From Imbroritus primus (GTDB taxonomy: Bacteria; Pseudomonadota; Gammaproteobacteria; Burkholderiales; Burkholderiaceae), in the NCBI GenBank assembly GCA_000272025.2, contig AKCV02000001.1, positions 1-42,767 of the forward strand: a stretch of 42,767 nt of DNA, given 5' to 3'. Numbering within the stretch: the stretch's first letter is position 1; every line of letters begins with the position of its first letter. Positions 8,671-17,118 of the stretch are shown here, piece after piece. A program made the translations under genes and the position numbers. The notes under the pieces were generated by a model, which ran no database searches, had not been told where the DNA came from, and saw only the letters and a program-made list of their open reading frames with translations.

Positions 8671-8717
8671 TTGCGTCCTTGCGTCCCTGCGTCCCTGCGT
8701 CCCTGCGTCCCTGCGTC
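8671..8717 (+). repeat. 8-bp tandem repeat (CTGCGTCC, about six copies)
   Basis: Two copies of TTGCGTCC are followed by three of CTGCGTCC and one seven-base copy. It lies in the 620-bp gap (8492-9111) between the IclR gene and the Bug gene and is in no convincing gene. Such short tandem repeats can change length by slippage. Confidence 0.9.
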
Positions 8718-8891
8718 AACATCGTGTCGGATTCACCGCTTCTTTTCGGCCCATTTTTTTAGCAAAGACAAGCCACCTTTTCCATCAAATCTCCGAGACA
8801 ACATATCCCACAATTCGAGACAATCATTCAACTCATTCGAATATCACGACAGATTCGACATAAACCAAGGGAAAACCCTGTTTCCGGACCA

Positions 8892-8944
8892 TTGCGTTCC
8901 GCTTACCCATCTTCTAGCATTGTTTATGGAACGAATCGTTCCAT
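8892..8944 (+). promoter_or_regulatory. Candidate promoter overlapped by a 19-bp palindrome (likely IclR-type operator)
   Basis: TTGCGT (8892-8897) and TAGCAT (8915-8920) are 17 bp apart. ATGGAACGA-A-TCGTTCCAT (8926-8944) is a perfect 9+1+9 palindrome covering the predicted transcription start, a position expected for repression. Its TGGAA/TTCCA half-sites resemble the pattern I recall for IclR operators (TGGAAAT-N-ATTTCCA). The IclR gene ends 435 bp upstream and the Bug/sulfatase operon starts 168 bp downstream. Confidence 0.55.
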
Positions 8945-8992
8945 GATGATTTGATGTGTGTCATCCAGCATGCATCAAACCGTGGTGATTTT

Positions 8993-9019
8993 GCCGCCTC
9001 ACCAGGCGGCATCTTTTTC
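8993..9019 (+). terminator. Rho-independent terminator or attenuator in the leader of the Bug/sulfatase operon
   Basis: GCCGCCT (8993-8999), loop CACC, AGGCGGC (9004-9010), then ATCTTTTTC: a 7-bp perfect GC stem with a T-run. It lies downstream of the palindrome/promoter at 8892-8944 and upstream of the Bug start, so it either stops transcripts from the IclR side or conditionally stops the operon's own leader. Confidence 0.65.
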
Positions 9020-9048
9020 TTGCCCGGCAGCGGTGGCGTGGCTATTCA
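9020..9048 (+). promoter_or_regulatory. Alternative promoter for the Bug/sulfatase operon
   Basis: TTGCCC (9020-9025) and TATTCA (9043-9048) with 17-bp spacing, directly after the terminator hairpin. If this is the main promoter, the hairpin simply ends upstream transcription. Consensus match is only partial. Confidence 0.3.
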
Positions 9049-9111
9049 ATACAACAACCGCCGATCGACGACGCCTTCTGCCTGAGCCGATCCATCAGAG
9101 GAGACACACTC

Positions 9112-10095
9112 ATGAAAACCACCTTGCTCCGTCGCAGTGCGCTGCTGGCCTTGTTTGCCTGCCTGCCACACAGTGCCGCGCAGGCCAACGAATGGCCCAC
9201 GCAACAACCCATCAAGCTTGTCGTTCCCTGGGCGCCGGGCGGTGTCGCCGATTTTTTGGGCCGCCTGGTCGGCCATTCACTGACACAGGAACTCGGCCAG
9301 CAGGTCATCGTCGAGAACAAGCCGGGTGCCGGCACCAACATCGGCTCGGACCAGGTCGCCAAGGCCAAGCCGGATGGCTATACCCTGCTGATGGCGAGCA
9401 GTAACAACGCTGTCAATATGAGCCTGTTCCCCAAGATGTCGTATGACACAGTCAAGGATTTCAGCCCGATTACGCTGGTCGGCTACACGCCGATGGTGCT
9501 GCTTGCGCAACCCTCGCGCGTCAGCGCCGGCAATCTGCGCGAGTTCATCGACCAGGCCAGGTCGAAGCCCGGCAAGCTGGTCTATGCCTCGGCCGGCAAC
9601 GGCAGCCCCTCGCATCTCGCCGCCGCAGCCTTCGAGCAAAGCGCCAAGGTGAAATTCACCCACGTACCGTACAAGGGTGCAGCGCCGGCCGTGAACGACC
9701 TGCTGGGCGGCCATGTGGACATCCTGTTTACCAATGTGCCGGCCTCCATCGGCCATATCCAGTCAGGCAAGCTGAAGGCCTACGCCATCACCGGCACCAA
9801 GCGCACCCCCGCCCTGCCCAACCTGCCGACCTTTGCGGAAGCCGGCCTGCCGGACTATGACGCCACGGGCTGGTACGGCATCGTCGCGCCGCGCAATACG
9901 CCGCCGCAGATCGTCGAGCGCCTGCACAAGGCCATCGACAAGGCCATGGCCGATCCGGCCTTCCAGGCGCAGGCCAAGAAACAGGGCGTGGAACTGGCGC
10001 CGGCCATGACGCCGCGCGCCTTCTCCGAGCGCATCCAGAAAGATATTGAACAGTACCGGACGCTGATCCGCGAAACCGGCATCACAGCGGAATAA
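9112..10095 (+). CDS. Bug-type tripartite tricarboxylate transporter substrate-binding protein
   Basis: A 327-residue periplasmic receptor. The signal peptide (MKTTLLRRSALLALFACLP, cleavage near AQA-NEW) is followed by Bug landmarks: IKLVVPWAPGGVADFLGRL, VENKPGAGTNIGSD, PDGYTLLMASS and THVPYKGAAPAVNDLLGGHVD. GAGGAGACACACTC precedes the ATG. It is followed after 21 bp by a choline-sulfatase-like gene on the same strand, so the two are probably co-transcribed. Partner membrane subunits (TctAB) are not present here. The usual inference is that the receptor delivers the substrate, or a related compound, of its neighbour; that is unproven. Confidence 0.92.
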   Translation: MKTTLLRRSALLALFACLPHSAAQANEWPTQQPIKLVVPWAPGGVADFLGRLVGHSLTQELGQQVIVENKPGAGTNIGSDQVAKAKPDGYTLLMASSNNAVNMSLFPKMSYDTVKDFSPITLVGYTPMVLLAQPSRVSAGNLREFIDQARSKPGKLVYASAGNGSPSHLAAAAFEQSAKVKFTHVPYKGAAPAVNDLLGGHVDILFTNVPASIGHIQSGKLKAYAITGTKRTPALPNLPTFAEAGLPDYDATGWYGIVAPRNTPPQIVERLHKAIDKAMADPAFQAQAKKQGVELAPAMTPRAFSERIQKDIEQYRTLIRETGITAE

Positions 10096-10116
10096 GTCAC
10101 TGCACGAGGTCAACCC

Positions 10117-11727
10117 ATGAAGTCGCGTCCCAACATCGTCCTGATCATGGCGGATCAGCTCAATGCGAGCTTTCTTTCCATGTACGGCAACCGCATCGCG
10201 CAAACCCCGCACCTGCAGGCCCTGGCGGACCAGGGAACGGTATTCAGCAACGCCTACTGCAACTATCCGATCTGCGCGCCGTCGCGCTATTCGATGCTGT
10301 CGGGCCGCATGCCGCATTCGATCGCTGCGTATGACAACGCCAGCGAGTTTCCCGCGTCGATCCCGACCGTCAACCACTACCTGCGCGAACTCGGCTACCA
10401 CACGGCGCTGAGCGGCAAGATGCATTTCGTGGGTCCTGACCAGTTGCACGGCTATGAAGACCGCCTCGTCACCGACATCTATCCGGCGGATTTTGCCTGG
10501 GTGCCCGACTGGACCCAGGGGCCGCGCAACGCCCCCACGGGGATCAGCATGCGCGCCGTGATCGAAGCCGGCCCGTGCATCCGCAGCCTGCAGATCGACT
10601 ACGACGACGAAACCGAGTACCACGCCCAGCAAAAACTCTTCGACCTCGCCCGTGGCGACCGCTCGAAGCCATTCTTTCTCACGGTATCGTTCTCGCATCC
10701 GCATTCGCCCTACACCGCTCCCGAGGAATACTGGAATCGCTACCGCCACGAGGATATCGACGCGCCGCGCGTCGGGCCGCTGCCGCTCGAGCAGCTCGAC
10801 AAGCATAGCGAGTGGCTGTACTACTCGCATGGCCGCGACCGTTTCGATGTGCGCCCGGAGCATGTGCAGAATGCCCGCCACTCGTACTACGGCATGATCA
10901 GCTATGTGGACGACAAGATCGGCCGCCTGATGGACACCCTGCGCCGCACCGGGCTGGCCGACGATACGCTGATCGTGTTCACCAGCGACCACGGCGAGAT
11001 GATGGGCGAGCGTGGCATGTGGTTCAAGCAGTGCTTCTTCGAGGGCGCGGTGCGCGTGCCGCTGATCGTGGCCGGCGCAGGCTGGACGCATCGCGGCGAG
11101 GTCACCGAACTGGCCTCGCTGCTCGACCTGGTGCCGACGCTGCTTGATGCGGCCACCGATGGCAATCCGCCTGAACTGTGCCAGCCGGTGGACGGCACCA
11201 GCCTGCGGCAGATTGCCAACGATCCGGGTAGCGCACGGGATCGGTATGTGGTGTCCGAGTACAGCGACATGGGTGTTTGCGCGCCCTGCCGGATGGTCAG
11301 GCACGGCGCGTTCAAGTACATCTACACGCATGGCTATGCCGCGCAGTTGTACGATCTCTCGACCGACCCTGACGAACTGCACAACCTCGCCGGCCGGGCC
11401 GAACATGCCGCGACCGAAGCGCGCCTGGCGCAGGAGGCAACGCGAGTCTGGGATCCGCAAGCGCTGGAAACATTGATCCTGACCAGCCAGCGCGAACGCA
11501 AGCTGATCTATACGGTGACCTCACGCTCGAAGAACAACTGGTCGTGGATGAGCCGGCCCGATGACGACCGGCGCTATGTGCGCTCGGGCGGCGATGCCGA
11601 GGGTACGATCGCCACCAAGGGGCGGGCCCGCTTGCCGTTTGTGCCGCCTGCCGAGCCGGTTCATGCCGGCGTGCCGGATGCCGAGCTGATTCCGCCCGAG
11701 CGGCGCAGGCCGCCCCGGCCCCGGTAG
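10117..11727 (+). CDS. Choline-sulfatase-like arylsulfatase-superfamily enzyme
   Basis: A 536-residue cytoplasmic sulfatase (no signal peptide). The formylglycine motif CAPSR (Cys53) is of the Cys type. Metal-ligand segments are IMADQLN (Asp13) and FTSDHGEM. Over most of its length it follows BetC choline-sulfatase: SGKMHFVGPDQLHGYEDRL, TDIYPADFAWVPD, FFLTVSFSHPHSPY and GMWFKQCFFEGAVRVPL. Compared from memory with the Sinorhizobium enzyme, Asn75 and Trp129 have counterparts (Asn74, Trp128), but the choline-contacting His145 region is replaced by a GISMR-containing stretch. A Pro/Arg-rich tail follows the usual C-terminal domain. No bet genes are nearby. A choline-O-sulfatase or a sulfatase/phosphodiesterase for another small ester are both possible. 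GAGGTCAACCC precedes the ATG. Confidence 0.8.
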   Translation: MKSRPNIVLIMADQLNASFLSMYGNRIAQTPHLQALADQGTVFSNAYCNYPICAPSRYSMLSGRMPHSIAAYDNASEFPASIPTVNHYLRELGYHTALSGKMHFVGPDQLHGYEDRLVTDIYPADFAWVPDWTQGPRNAPTGISMRAVIEAGPCIRSLQIDYDDETEYHAQQKLFDLARGDRSKPFFLTVSFSHPHSPYTAPEEYWNRYRHEDIDAPRVGPLPLEQLDKHSEWLYYSHGRDRFDVRPEHVQNARHSYYGMISYVDDKIGRLMDTLRRTGLADDTLIVFTSDHGEMMGERGMWFKQCFFEGAVRVPLIVAGAGWTHRGEVTELASLLDLVPTLLDAATDGNPPELCQPVDGTSLRQIANDPGSARDRYVVSEYSDMGVCAPCRMVRHGAFKYIYTHGYAAQLYDLSTDPDELHNLAGRAEHAATEARLAQEATRVWDPQALETLILTSQRERKLIYTVTSRSKNNWSWMSRPDDDRRYVRSGGDAEGTIATKGRARLPFVPPAEPVHAGVPDAELIPPERRRPPRPR

Positions 11728-11744
11728 CATACGGCCGGATCCCC

Positions 11745-11774
11745 ACCGCTGCGGCAGCCGTACGCTGCAGCGGT
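11745..11774. terminator. Inverted repeat between convergent genes (possible terminator)
   Basis: ACCGCTGC (11745-11752) and GCAGCGGT (11767-11774) form an 8-bp stem around a 14-base loop, in the 76-bp gap between the sulfatase gene and the convergent phospholipase-D gene. There is no T-run, so termination is uncertain. Confidence 0.4.
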
Positions 11775-11803
11775 ATTCTCGGGCACGTCTTTGCGGTACT
11801 TCG

Positions 11804-13369
11804 CTACAGCAGCCACTCTACCGGCAGCTTGCCAACCACCCACACCGCCACGCGCTTCCACCAGCTGGCGCCCGGCTCCTTCCCGTAAGCGACCGGCACG
11901 GCATCGTCGAGATGCTGACGATGCTCCAGCCATTGCAGATGGCCGTCGGGATCGCGCCGCACCTCGTACGACAACACCGGCACCCTTATATCGAAAGCCG
12001 TTCGCATGCCTTGCGCCAGGGCCGGACTGTCGATCAGGAAGCCCATTTCAGTATTGAGATTGGCCGAGCGCGGGTCGAAGTTAAACGAGCCGACAAATAT
12101 CCGCTCGCCATCGACTGCGAATGTCTTGGCATGCAGGCTGGATGCTGAACTACCTGTCATGGTTTTCAGGCCATGCACGGGCGTGGGTCTCTCACGCTTC
12201 ATCTCGAACAGGCGGATACCGGCCTGCAGCAGGGCCTTGCGATACTTTGTGTAACCGGCATGGACCGCCACGACATCGGTCGCCTCGAGCGCATTGGTCA
12301 GTACGCTCACCTGGACACCACGTCCGGCCATCGCGGCCAGCGCTGCCACGCCATCCGCAGTCGGCACGAAGTACGGCGTCACCAGTTGCACTTCATGCGA
12401 CGCACCGCCCAGCACCACAGCCAGCCGCTGTGCGACATGCGCTTCCGGGGGCGCCCGTCCCAGCCCTTTCGCCGGATCGTCGCTGACCATCTGCACGCGG
12501 GCCCATTCAAATGGCAATTCGCGCCGCAACAGGCGTTGCACGAACGGCGCATGCGATAACGCGGCGACATAGCCATGCGCCGCCGGATTGCGCTCCGCCA
12601 CCGCGGCGCGGGCCGCAAGGATGGCCGGATCCGCTGCGCTCGCCGCCGGCAGCAGCATATCGGCGGGATACGATGACGCACTGCTCCAGTAGCGCTCGAA
12701 ATCGTCCGCAACGGCCCCGACTACCGGACCAACGGCCAGGACATCCAGATCGACGAAGCCTATGCTCTTGCTGGCACTGAAGTATTCGTCGCCGACATTG
12801 CGACCGCCGATGATGGTTGCCTGGCGGTCGGCTGTCAGGGACTTGTTATGCATGCGCCGATTGAGGCGCGCGAAATCTGTCAGATAGCCAAGCACGCGCC
12901 AGCGGCGATTGACAAACGGATTGAACAGCCGCACCTCGACGTTCGGATGCCTATCCAGTGCCGCCAGCGCGCTATCCAGCCCCGCGGTGTTGTTATCGTC
13001 CAGCAGCAGGCGCACATGCACGCCCCGCTCCGCCGCGCGATGCAACGCTTCCGCCAGCAATGTGCCGGAGAGGTCGTTACGCCAGATGTAGTACTGCACG
13101 TCGAGCGTGCGTTCGGCAGCATCGGCCAGCAGCGCGCGTGCGGCAAACGCGTCGAGTCCGTCATGCAGCGGAAAGATGCCGGATCGGCCAGGATGCTGGC
13201 GAGTCAGTGGAGCAATCGCCTGCGCCAGCCGCGTTGACACGGTATCGACGGTGGTGGCAGGTTGCACGGACGATGGCGGAGCCGCCGGCAGCCGTTGCAT
13301 ATGAGCCAGCCATAGCCATGCCACTGCACCTGCGACCAGCAGCAATGCTCCTGTCAGCAGCACGCGCAT
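11804..13369 (-). CDS. Phospholipase D-family protein, cardiolipin synthase C-like
   Basis: A 521-residue protein with one N-terminal membrane anchor (MRVLLTGALLLVAGAVAWLWLA) and two HKD phosphodiesterase motifs: HNKSLTAD (His174, Lys176, Asp181) with GGRNVGDEYF, and HAKTFAVD (His413, Lys415, Asp420) with GSFNFDPRS. The spacing and the GRNVGDEYF/NFDPRSANLNTE context are typical of YmdC/ClsC-type cardiolipin synthases, which join phosphatidyl groups at the inner membrane; E. coli ClsC uses phosphatidylethanolamine as donor with the YmdB partner. No macrodomain partner is adjacent. It starts 35 bp after the acyl-CoA dehydrogenase stop and may be transcribed with it. The family call is firm, the exact donor is not. 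Confidence 0.85.
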   Translation of the reverse strand: MRVLLTGALLLVAGAVAWLWLAHMQRLPAAPPSSVQPATTVDTVSTRLAQAIAPLTRQHPGRSGIFPLHDGLDAFAARALLADAAERTLDVQYYIWRNDLSGTLLAEALHRAAERGVHVRLLLDDNNTAGLDSALAALDRHPNVEVRLFNPFVNRRWRVLGYLTDFARLNRRMHNKSLTADRQATIIGGRNVGDEYFSASKSIGFVDLDVLAVGPVVGAVADDFERYWSSASSYPADMLLPAASAADPAILAARAAVAERNPAAHGYVAALSHAPFVQRLLRRELPFEWARVQMVSDDPAKGLGRAPPEAHVAQRLAVVLGGASHEVQLVTPYFVPTADGVAALAAMAGRGVQVSVLTNALEATDVVAVHAGYTKYRKALLQAGIRLFEMKRERPTPVHGLKTMTGSSASSLHAKTFAVDGERIFVGSFNFDPRSANLNTEMGFLIDSPALAQGMRTAFDIRVPVLSYEVRRDPDGHLQWLEHRQHLDDAVPVAYGKEPGASWWKRVAVWVVGKLPVEWLL

Positions 13370-13404
13370 GACCTGATGTCCGACGTCGTCACAGTGTGTG
13401 GTCG

Positions 13405-15189
13405 TCAGAACATGTCTGGCCGCATGGCGTCGACTGCTTCGCCGCCCGACAGGATGGCATCGCGCAGCGCAGGCACTTGGGTCAGAATGTGCTCGGCAAA
13501 GAAATGCGCTGTGATGATCTTGGCATCATGGAAATGCGGATCCGTCTCGCGCAGCGCGGCAGAAGCCAATAGCGCGCGCGCGAGCTGCCAACCAGAAAAT
13601 ACGATACCGCACAGCTTGAGATATGGCACGCTACCCGCAAACACTGCATTTGGATGCGACTTGATCTGGCCCACCACGAAGTTGACGACCTGCTCGAACG
13701 CTTCGCGCCCGGCCTGCAAGCGCTGCCGCATGGCACGGCTGGCCGGTATGTCGAGCTGTGCCAGTTCAGTCTCGGTCACAGCAATCTGTGCGGCAATGGC
13801 ATGCGCGGTTGCGCCGCCATCGCGTACGGTCTTGCGGCCGATCAGGTCGTTCGCCTGGATGGCCGTCGTGCCTTCGTAGATCGGTAGGATCCGGGCATCG
13901 CGTAGATACTGGGCCGCACCGGTCTCCTCGATGAAACCCATGCCGCCGTGCACCTGGATGCCGAGGCTGGCAACCTCCACCGACATTTCGGTACTCCATC
14001 CCTTGACGACCGGCACCATGAATTCATAGAAGGCCGCCTGACGCGCACGTTCCCCCGAATCCGCGTGAGCATGGGCACGGTCGTGCGCAGCGGCTGCAAC
14101 ATAGGCCAGCGCGCGCGCGCCTTCGGTCATGGCCCGCATTGCCAGCAGCATGCGCTTGACATCCGGATGATGCACGATGGTGACCGGGTCCTTGGTCGAG
14201 CCGTCCACCGGCCTGCTCTGCACGCGTTCACGGGCATAGGCCAGGGCATGCTGCGTCGCACGGTCGGCCACGGCAACGCCTTGCATGCCGACGGCAAAGC
14301 GCGCGGCGTTCATCATGATGAACATGTATTCGAGGCCGCGTCCTTCCTCGCCAATCATCGTGCCCATGGCACCGCCATGGTCGCCATACTGCAGGACCGC
14401 CGTAGGACTCGCCTTGATCCCCAGCTTGTGCTCGATCGATACGCAGTGGACATCGTTGCGTGCGCCGAGCGAACCATCGTCGTTGACCAGGAACTTGGGC
14501 ACGATGAACAGTGAAATGCCCTTCACGCCCTCCGGTGCGCCCGGCGTGCGGGCAAGCACCAGATGCACGATGTTCTCGGCGAGATCGTGCTCGCCGTAGG
14601 TGATGAAAATCTTGGTACCGAAGAGCTTGTATGTACCGTCGGCCTGGGGCTCGGCGCGCGTGCGCACGAGTGCGAGATCGGAACCGGCTTGCGGCTCGGT
14701 GAGGTTCATGGTGCCCGTCCAGGCACCTGACAACAGATGCGGCACGAAACGCTGCTTCTGGGCTTCCGAGCCGGCCGTCAACAGCGCCTCGATCACGCCG
14801 TCGGTGAGCAGCGGGCACAGCGCAAAAGACAGGCTGGCGGCGTTGAGCATTTCCGTGCAGGCAGTGGCGATCAGCTTGGGCAGGCCTTGCCCGCCATACG
14901 CCTGTGGATGCACCACGCCCTGCCAGCCGCCTTCCGTGAACTGCCGGAACGCATCCCGAAACCCTGGCGTGGTAGTGACGTTACCGTGGTGCCAGTGACT
15001 GGGCTCGCGATCGCCAATGACATTCAGCGGCGCCACCACATCCTGGTTGAAGCGGGCAGCCTCCTCGAGCACGGCCTGCGCGGTGTCGCGCGTCGCCTCC
15101 TCGAAGCCCGGCAGCTGCGAAAGGCCCTGCAGGTCAGCCAGGTGGTCCATGATGAACAGCATGTCCTTGAGCGGGGCGGTGTACGTCAT
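13405..15189 (-). CDS. Acyl-CoA dehydrogenase, long form with C-terminal extension (DmdC/FadE-like)
   Basis: A 594-residue flavoprotein of the long acyl-CoA dehydrogenase branch (about 590-600 residues). FAD/substrate segments include GTMNLTEPQAGSDLALV, FITYGEHDLAENIVHLVLA and GIQVHGGMGFIEETGAAQYLRDARILPIYEGTTAIQ in pieces, followed by the extra C-terminal domain of DmdC-type enzymes. It oxidises an acyl-CoA to the enoyl-CoA and passes electrons to ETF, whose genes lie immediately upstream on the same strand. Related enzymes include methylmercaptopropionyl-CoA and medium/long-chain acyl-CoA dehydrogenases; the substrate is not assignable. The ATG at 15189 has GGAGACTGAC upstream. The start lies 18 bp after a strong terminator hairpin, discussed separately. 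Confidence 0.9.
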   Translation of the reverse strand: MTYTAPLKDMLFIMDHLADLQGLSQLPGFEEATRDTAQAVLEEAARFNQDVVAPLNVIGDREPSHWHHGNVTTTPGFRDAFRQFTEGGWQGVVHPQAYGGQGLPKLIATACTEMLNAASLSFALCPLLTDGVIEALLTAGSEAQKQRFVPHLLSGAWTGTMNLTEPQAGSDLALVRTRAEPQADGTYKLFGTKIFITYGEHDLAENIVHLVLARTPGAPEGVKGISLFIVPKFLVNDDGSLGARNDVHCVSIEHKLGIKASPTAVLQYGDHGGAMGTMIGEEGRGLEYMFIMMNAARFAVGMQGVAVADRATQHALAYARERVQSRPVDGSTKDPVTIVHHPDVKRMLLAMRAMTEGARALAYVAAAAHDRAHAHADSGERARQAAFYEFMVPVVKGWSTEMSVEVASLGIQVHGGMGFIEETGAAQYLRDARILPIYEGTTAIQANDLIGRKTVRDGGATAHAIAAQIAVTETELAQLDIPASRAMRQRLQAGREAFEQVVNFVVGQIKSHPNAVFAGSVPYLKLCGIVFSGWQLARALLASAALRETDPHFHDAKIITAHFFAEHILTQVPALRDAILSGGEAVDAMRPDMF

Positions 15190-15206
15190 GTCAGTCTCCA
15201 ACATGT

Positions 15207-15239
15207 AAAAAGCCGCCCGGGTCTCCCCGGGCGGCTTTT
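15207..15239 (-). terminator. Strong intrinsic terminator between etfA and the acyl-CoA dehydrogenase gene
   Basis: Stem GCCGCCCGGG pairs with CCCGGGCGGC (10 bp, extended to 14 with flanking A/T pairs) around a TCTC loop. T-runs flank both sides, so it could work in both directions. On the minus strand it follows the etfA stop by 41 bp, and its T-run ends 17 bases before the next start codon. Confidence 0.85.
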
Positions 15240-15280
15240 ATCTGGTTGCCGTCAGCCTGCCGCGGCAAGGCTGGTTGGGA

Positions 15281-16216
15281 TCAGCCCAATTCTGCCACCA
15301 GTTCCGGCACGACGGTATTGAGGTCTCCTACTAATCCGTAGTCGGCCACACTGAAGATCGGCGCTTCGGGATCTTTGTTGATGGCCACGATGACCTTCGA
15401 ATCCTTCATACCTGCCAGGTGCTGGATGGCACCGGAGATACCGACGGCGATATACAGCTGTGGCGCGACGATCTTACCGGTCTGCCCGACCTGGTAGTCG
15501 TTCGGCACGAAGCCTGCATCGACAGCCGCGCGCGAGGCGCCCATGGCGGCGTTGAGCTTGTCCGCCAGCGGGGTCAGCACCTTGGTGTAGTTTTCGCCCG
15601 AACCCACGCCACGGCCACCGGAAACGATGACCTTGGCAGCGGTGAGTTCCGGACGATCGCTCTTCGTCAGTTCGCGCGAAACGAACTGCGAGACACCGGC
15701 ATCGGCCACGGCTGCGATCTTCTCGACAGCGGCCGAACCACCGGTCGCAGCCGCAGCATCGAAGGCCGTGCCACGCACGGTGATGACCTTGACGGCGTCA
15801 GACGATTGCACGGTGGCAATGGCATTGCCGGCGTAGATTGGACGCTCGAAGGTATCGGGCGCATCAACCTTGGAAATCTCCGAGATCTGCGCGACGTCGA
15901 GCTTGGCGGCCACGCGCGGCAGGATATTCTTGCCGTAGGCAGTGGCAGGCGCGAGGATGTGGCTGTAACCACCGGCAACCGCCAGGAGCTGCGCGGCGAC
16001 GTTCTCGGCGAGGCCATCGGCAAAATACGGAGCATCGGCCACAAGGACCTTGGTGACGCCGGCGATCTGGGCAGCAGCCTGCGCGGCAGCGTCGCAGCCC
16101 GAACCAGCCACCAGTACGTGTACCTCGCCGCCGCACTGGGCAGCAGCCGTCACAGTATTCAGTGTTGCAGCCTTCAGGGCCTGATTGTCGTGTTCAGCAA
16201 TAACAAGTGCAGTCAT
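15281..16216 (-). CDS. etfA: Electron transfer flavoprotein alpha subunit
   Basis: A 311-residue protein with the N-terminal ETF domain ([20 protein letters not shown]) and the C-terminal FAD-binding domain: [41 protein letters not shown] in pieces, [16 protein letters not shown] and [20 protein letters not shown]. These are the strongly conserved EtfA segments that hold FAD. With EtfB it takes electrons from acyl-CoA and other flavin dehydrogenases and passes them to ETF-quinone oxidoreductase. GGAGACCGAAC precedes the ATG, which lies 13 bp after the etfB stop. Confidence 0.96.
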   Translation of the reverse strand: MTALVIAEHDNQALKAATLNTVTAAAQCGGEVHVLVAGSGCDAAAQAAAQIAGVTKVLVADAPYFADGLAENVAAQLLAVAGGYSHILAPATAYGKNILPRVAAKLDVAQISEISKVDAPDTFERPIYAGNAIATVQSSDAVKVITVRGTAFDAAAATGGSAAVEKIAAVADAGVSQFVSRELTKSDRPELTAAKVIVSGGRGVGSGENYTKVLTPLADKLNAAMGASRAAVDAGFVPNDYQVGQTGKIVAPQLYIAVGISGAIQHLAGMKDSKVIVAINKDPEAPIFSVADYGLVGDLNTVVPELVAELG

Positions 16217-16229
16217 GTTCGGTCTCCGC

Positions 16230-16979
16230 TCAGATCACTTTGGCTTCGTTGCGCAGTTTTTCCACCAGCGTCTTTACGTCCGGCACCATCACGCCAGCCG
16301 TACGCTTTGGCGGCTCCGCAACCTTGAGCGTCTTGAGGCGGGGTGCGACGTCCACGCCCAGGTCTTCCGGCTTGAAGGTATCGAGCTGCTTCTTCTTGGC
16401 CTTCATGATGTTCGGCAGCGTCACGTAGCGCGGCTCGTTCAGGCGCAGGTCGGTCGTCACGACAGCGGGCAGCGTGATCGACACGGTTTCAAGACCGCCA
16501 TCCACTTCACGCGTGACGCTGGCCTTGCCGTCGGCCACCACGACTTTCGATGCGAAGGTCGCCTGGGGCAGGTCAGCGAGCGCGGCCAGCATCTGGCCGG
16601 TCTGGTTGGCGTCGTCGTCGATGGCCTGCTTGCCAAGGATCACCAGTTGCGGCTGTTCCTTGTCGACCAGGGCCTTGAGCACCTTGGCCACGGCCAGCGG
16701 TTGCGTTTCTTCGCCAGTTTCCACCAGGATGCCCCGGTCCGCGCCAATGGCCATGGCGGTACGCAGCGTTTCCTGGCATTGCGTCGGGCCGACGGACACG
16801 GCAATGACTTCGGTCACGACGCCAGCTTCCTTGAGGCGCACGGCCTCTTCGACGGCGATTTCGTCAAACGGGTTCATGCTCATCTTGACGTTGGCGATAT
16901 CCACGCCAGTGCCGTCGGATTTCACGCGGACCTTGACGTTGTAATCGACGACGCGCTTGACTGCGACCAGTACTTTCAT
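16230..16979 (-). CDS. etfB: Electron transfer flavoprotein beta subunit
   Basis: A 249-residue EtfB of normal length. It starts [20 protein letters not shown] and has [52 protein letters not shown] and [20 protein letters not shown], the AMP-binding and dimer segments of the family. It pairs with the adjacent EtfA. The ATG follows GTGGAGTGAGCGC. It is the first gene of etfB-etfA, and an operator-like palindrome sits about 150 bp upstream. Confidence 0.96.
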   Translation of the reverse strand: MKVLVAVKRVVDYNVKVRVKSDGTGVDIANVKMSMNPFDEIAVEEAVRLKEAGVVTEVIAVSVGPTQCQETLRTAMAIGADRGILVETGEETQPLAVAKVLKALVDKEQPQLVILGKQAIDDDANQTGQMLAALADLPQATFASKVVVADGKASVTREVDGGLETVSITLPAVVTTDLRLNEPRYVTLPNIMKAKKKQLDTFKPEDLGVDVAPRLKTLKVAEPPKRTAGVMVPDVKTLVEKLRNEAKVI

Positions 16980-17118
16980 GCGCTCACTCCACTGTTTTGA
17001 AATGCGAAACTCTTTTGAAGCGCGCTCAGCCTTCTTTGCCTCGCCACAAACGGCCAGGCAAAAGCGCTACACACTTCATGCCGCAGCCATTATACGCATC
17101 TTGCGGCAACGCAGCATC

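Noticed and set aside
8671-8946. Short open frame beginning in the 8-bp repeat
   Set aside because: It starts at a TTG inside the repeat, has no ribosome site, and its translation looks like non-coding AT-rich sequence.
9763-11460. Long open frame antisense to the choline-sulfatase-like gene
   Set aside because: The sense frame has clear sulfatase motifs and a ribosome site; the antisense frame has neither.
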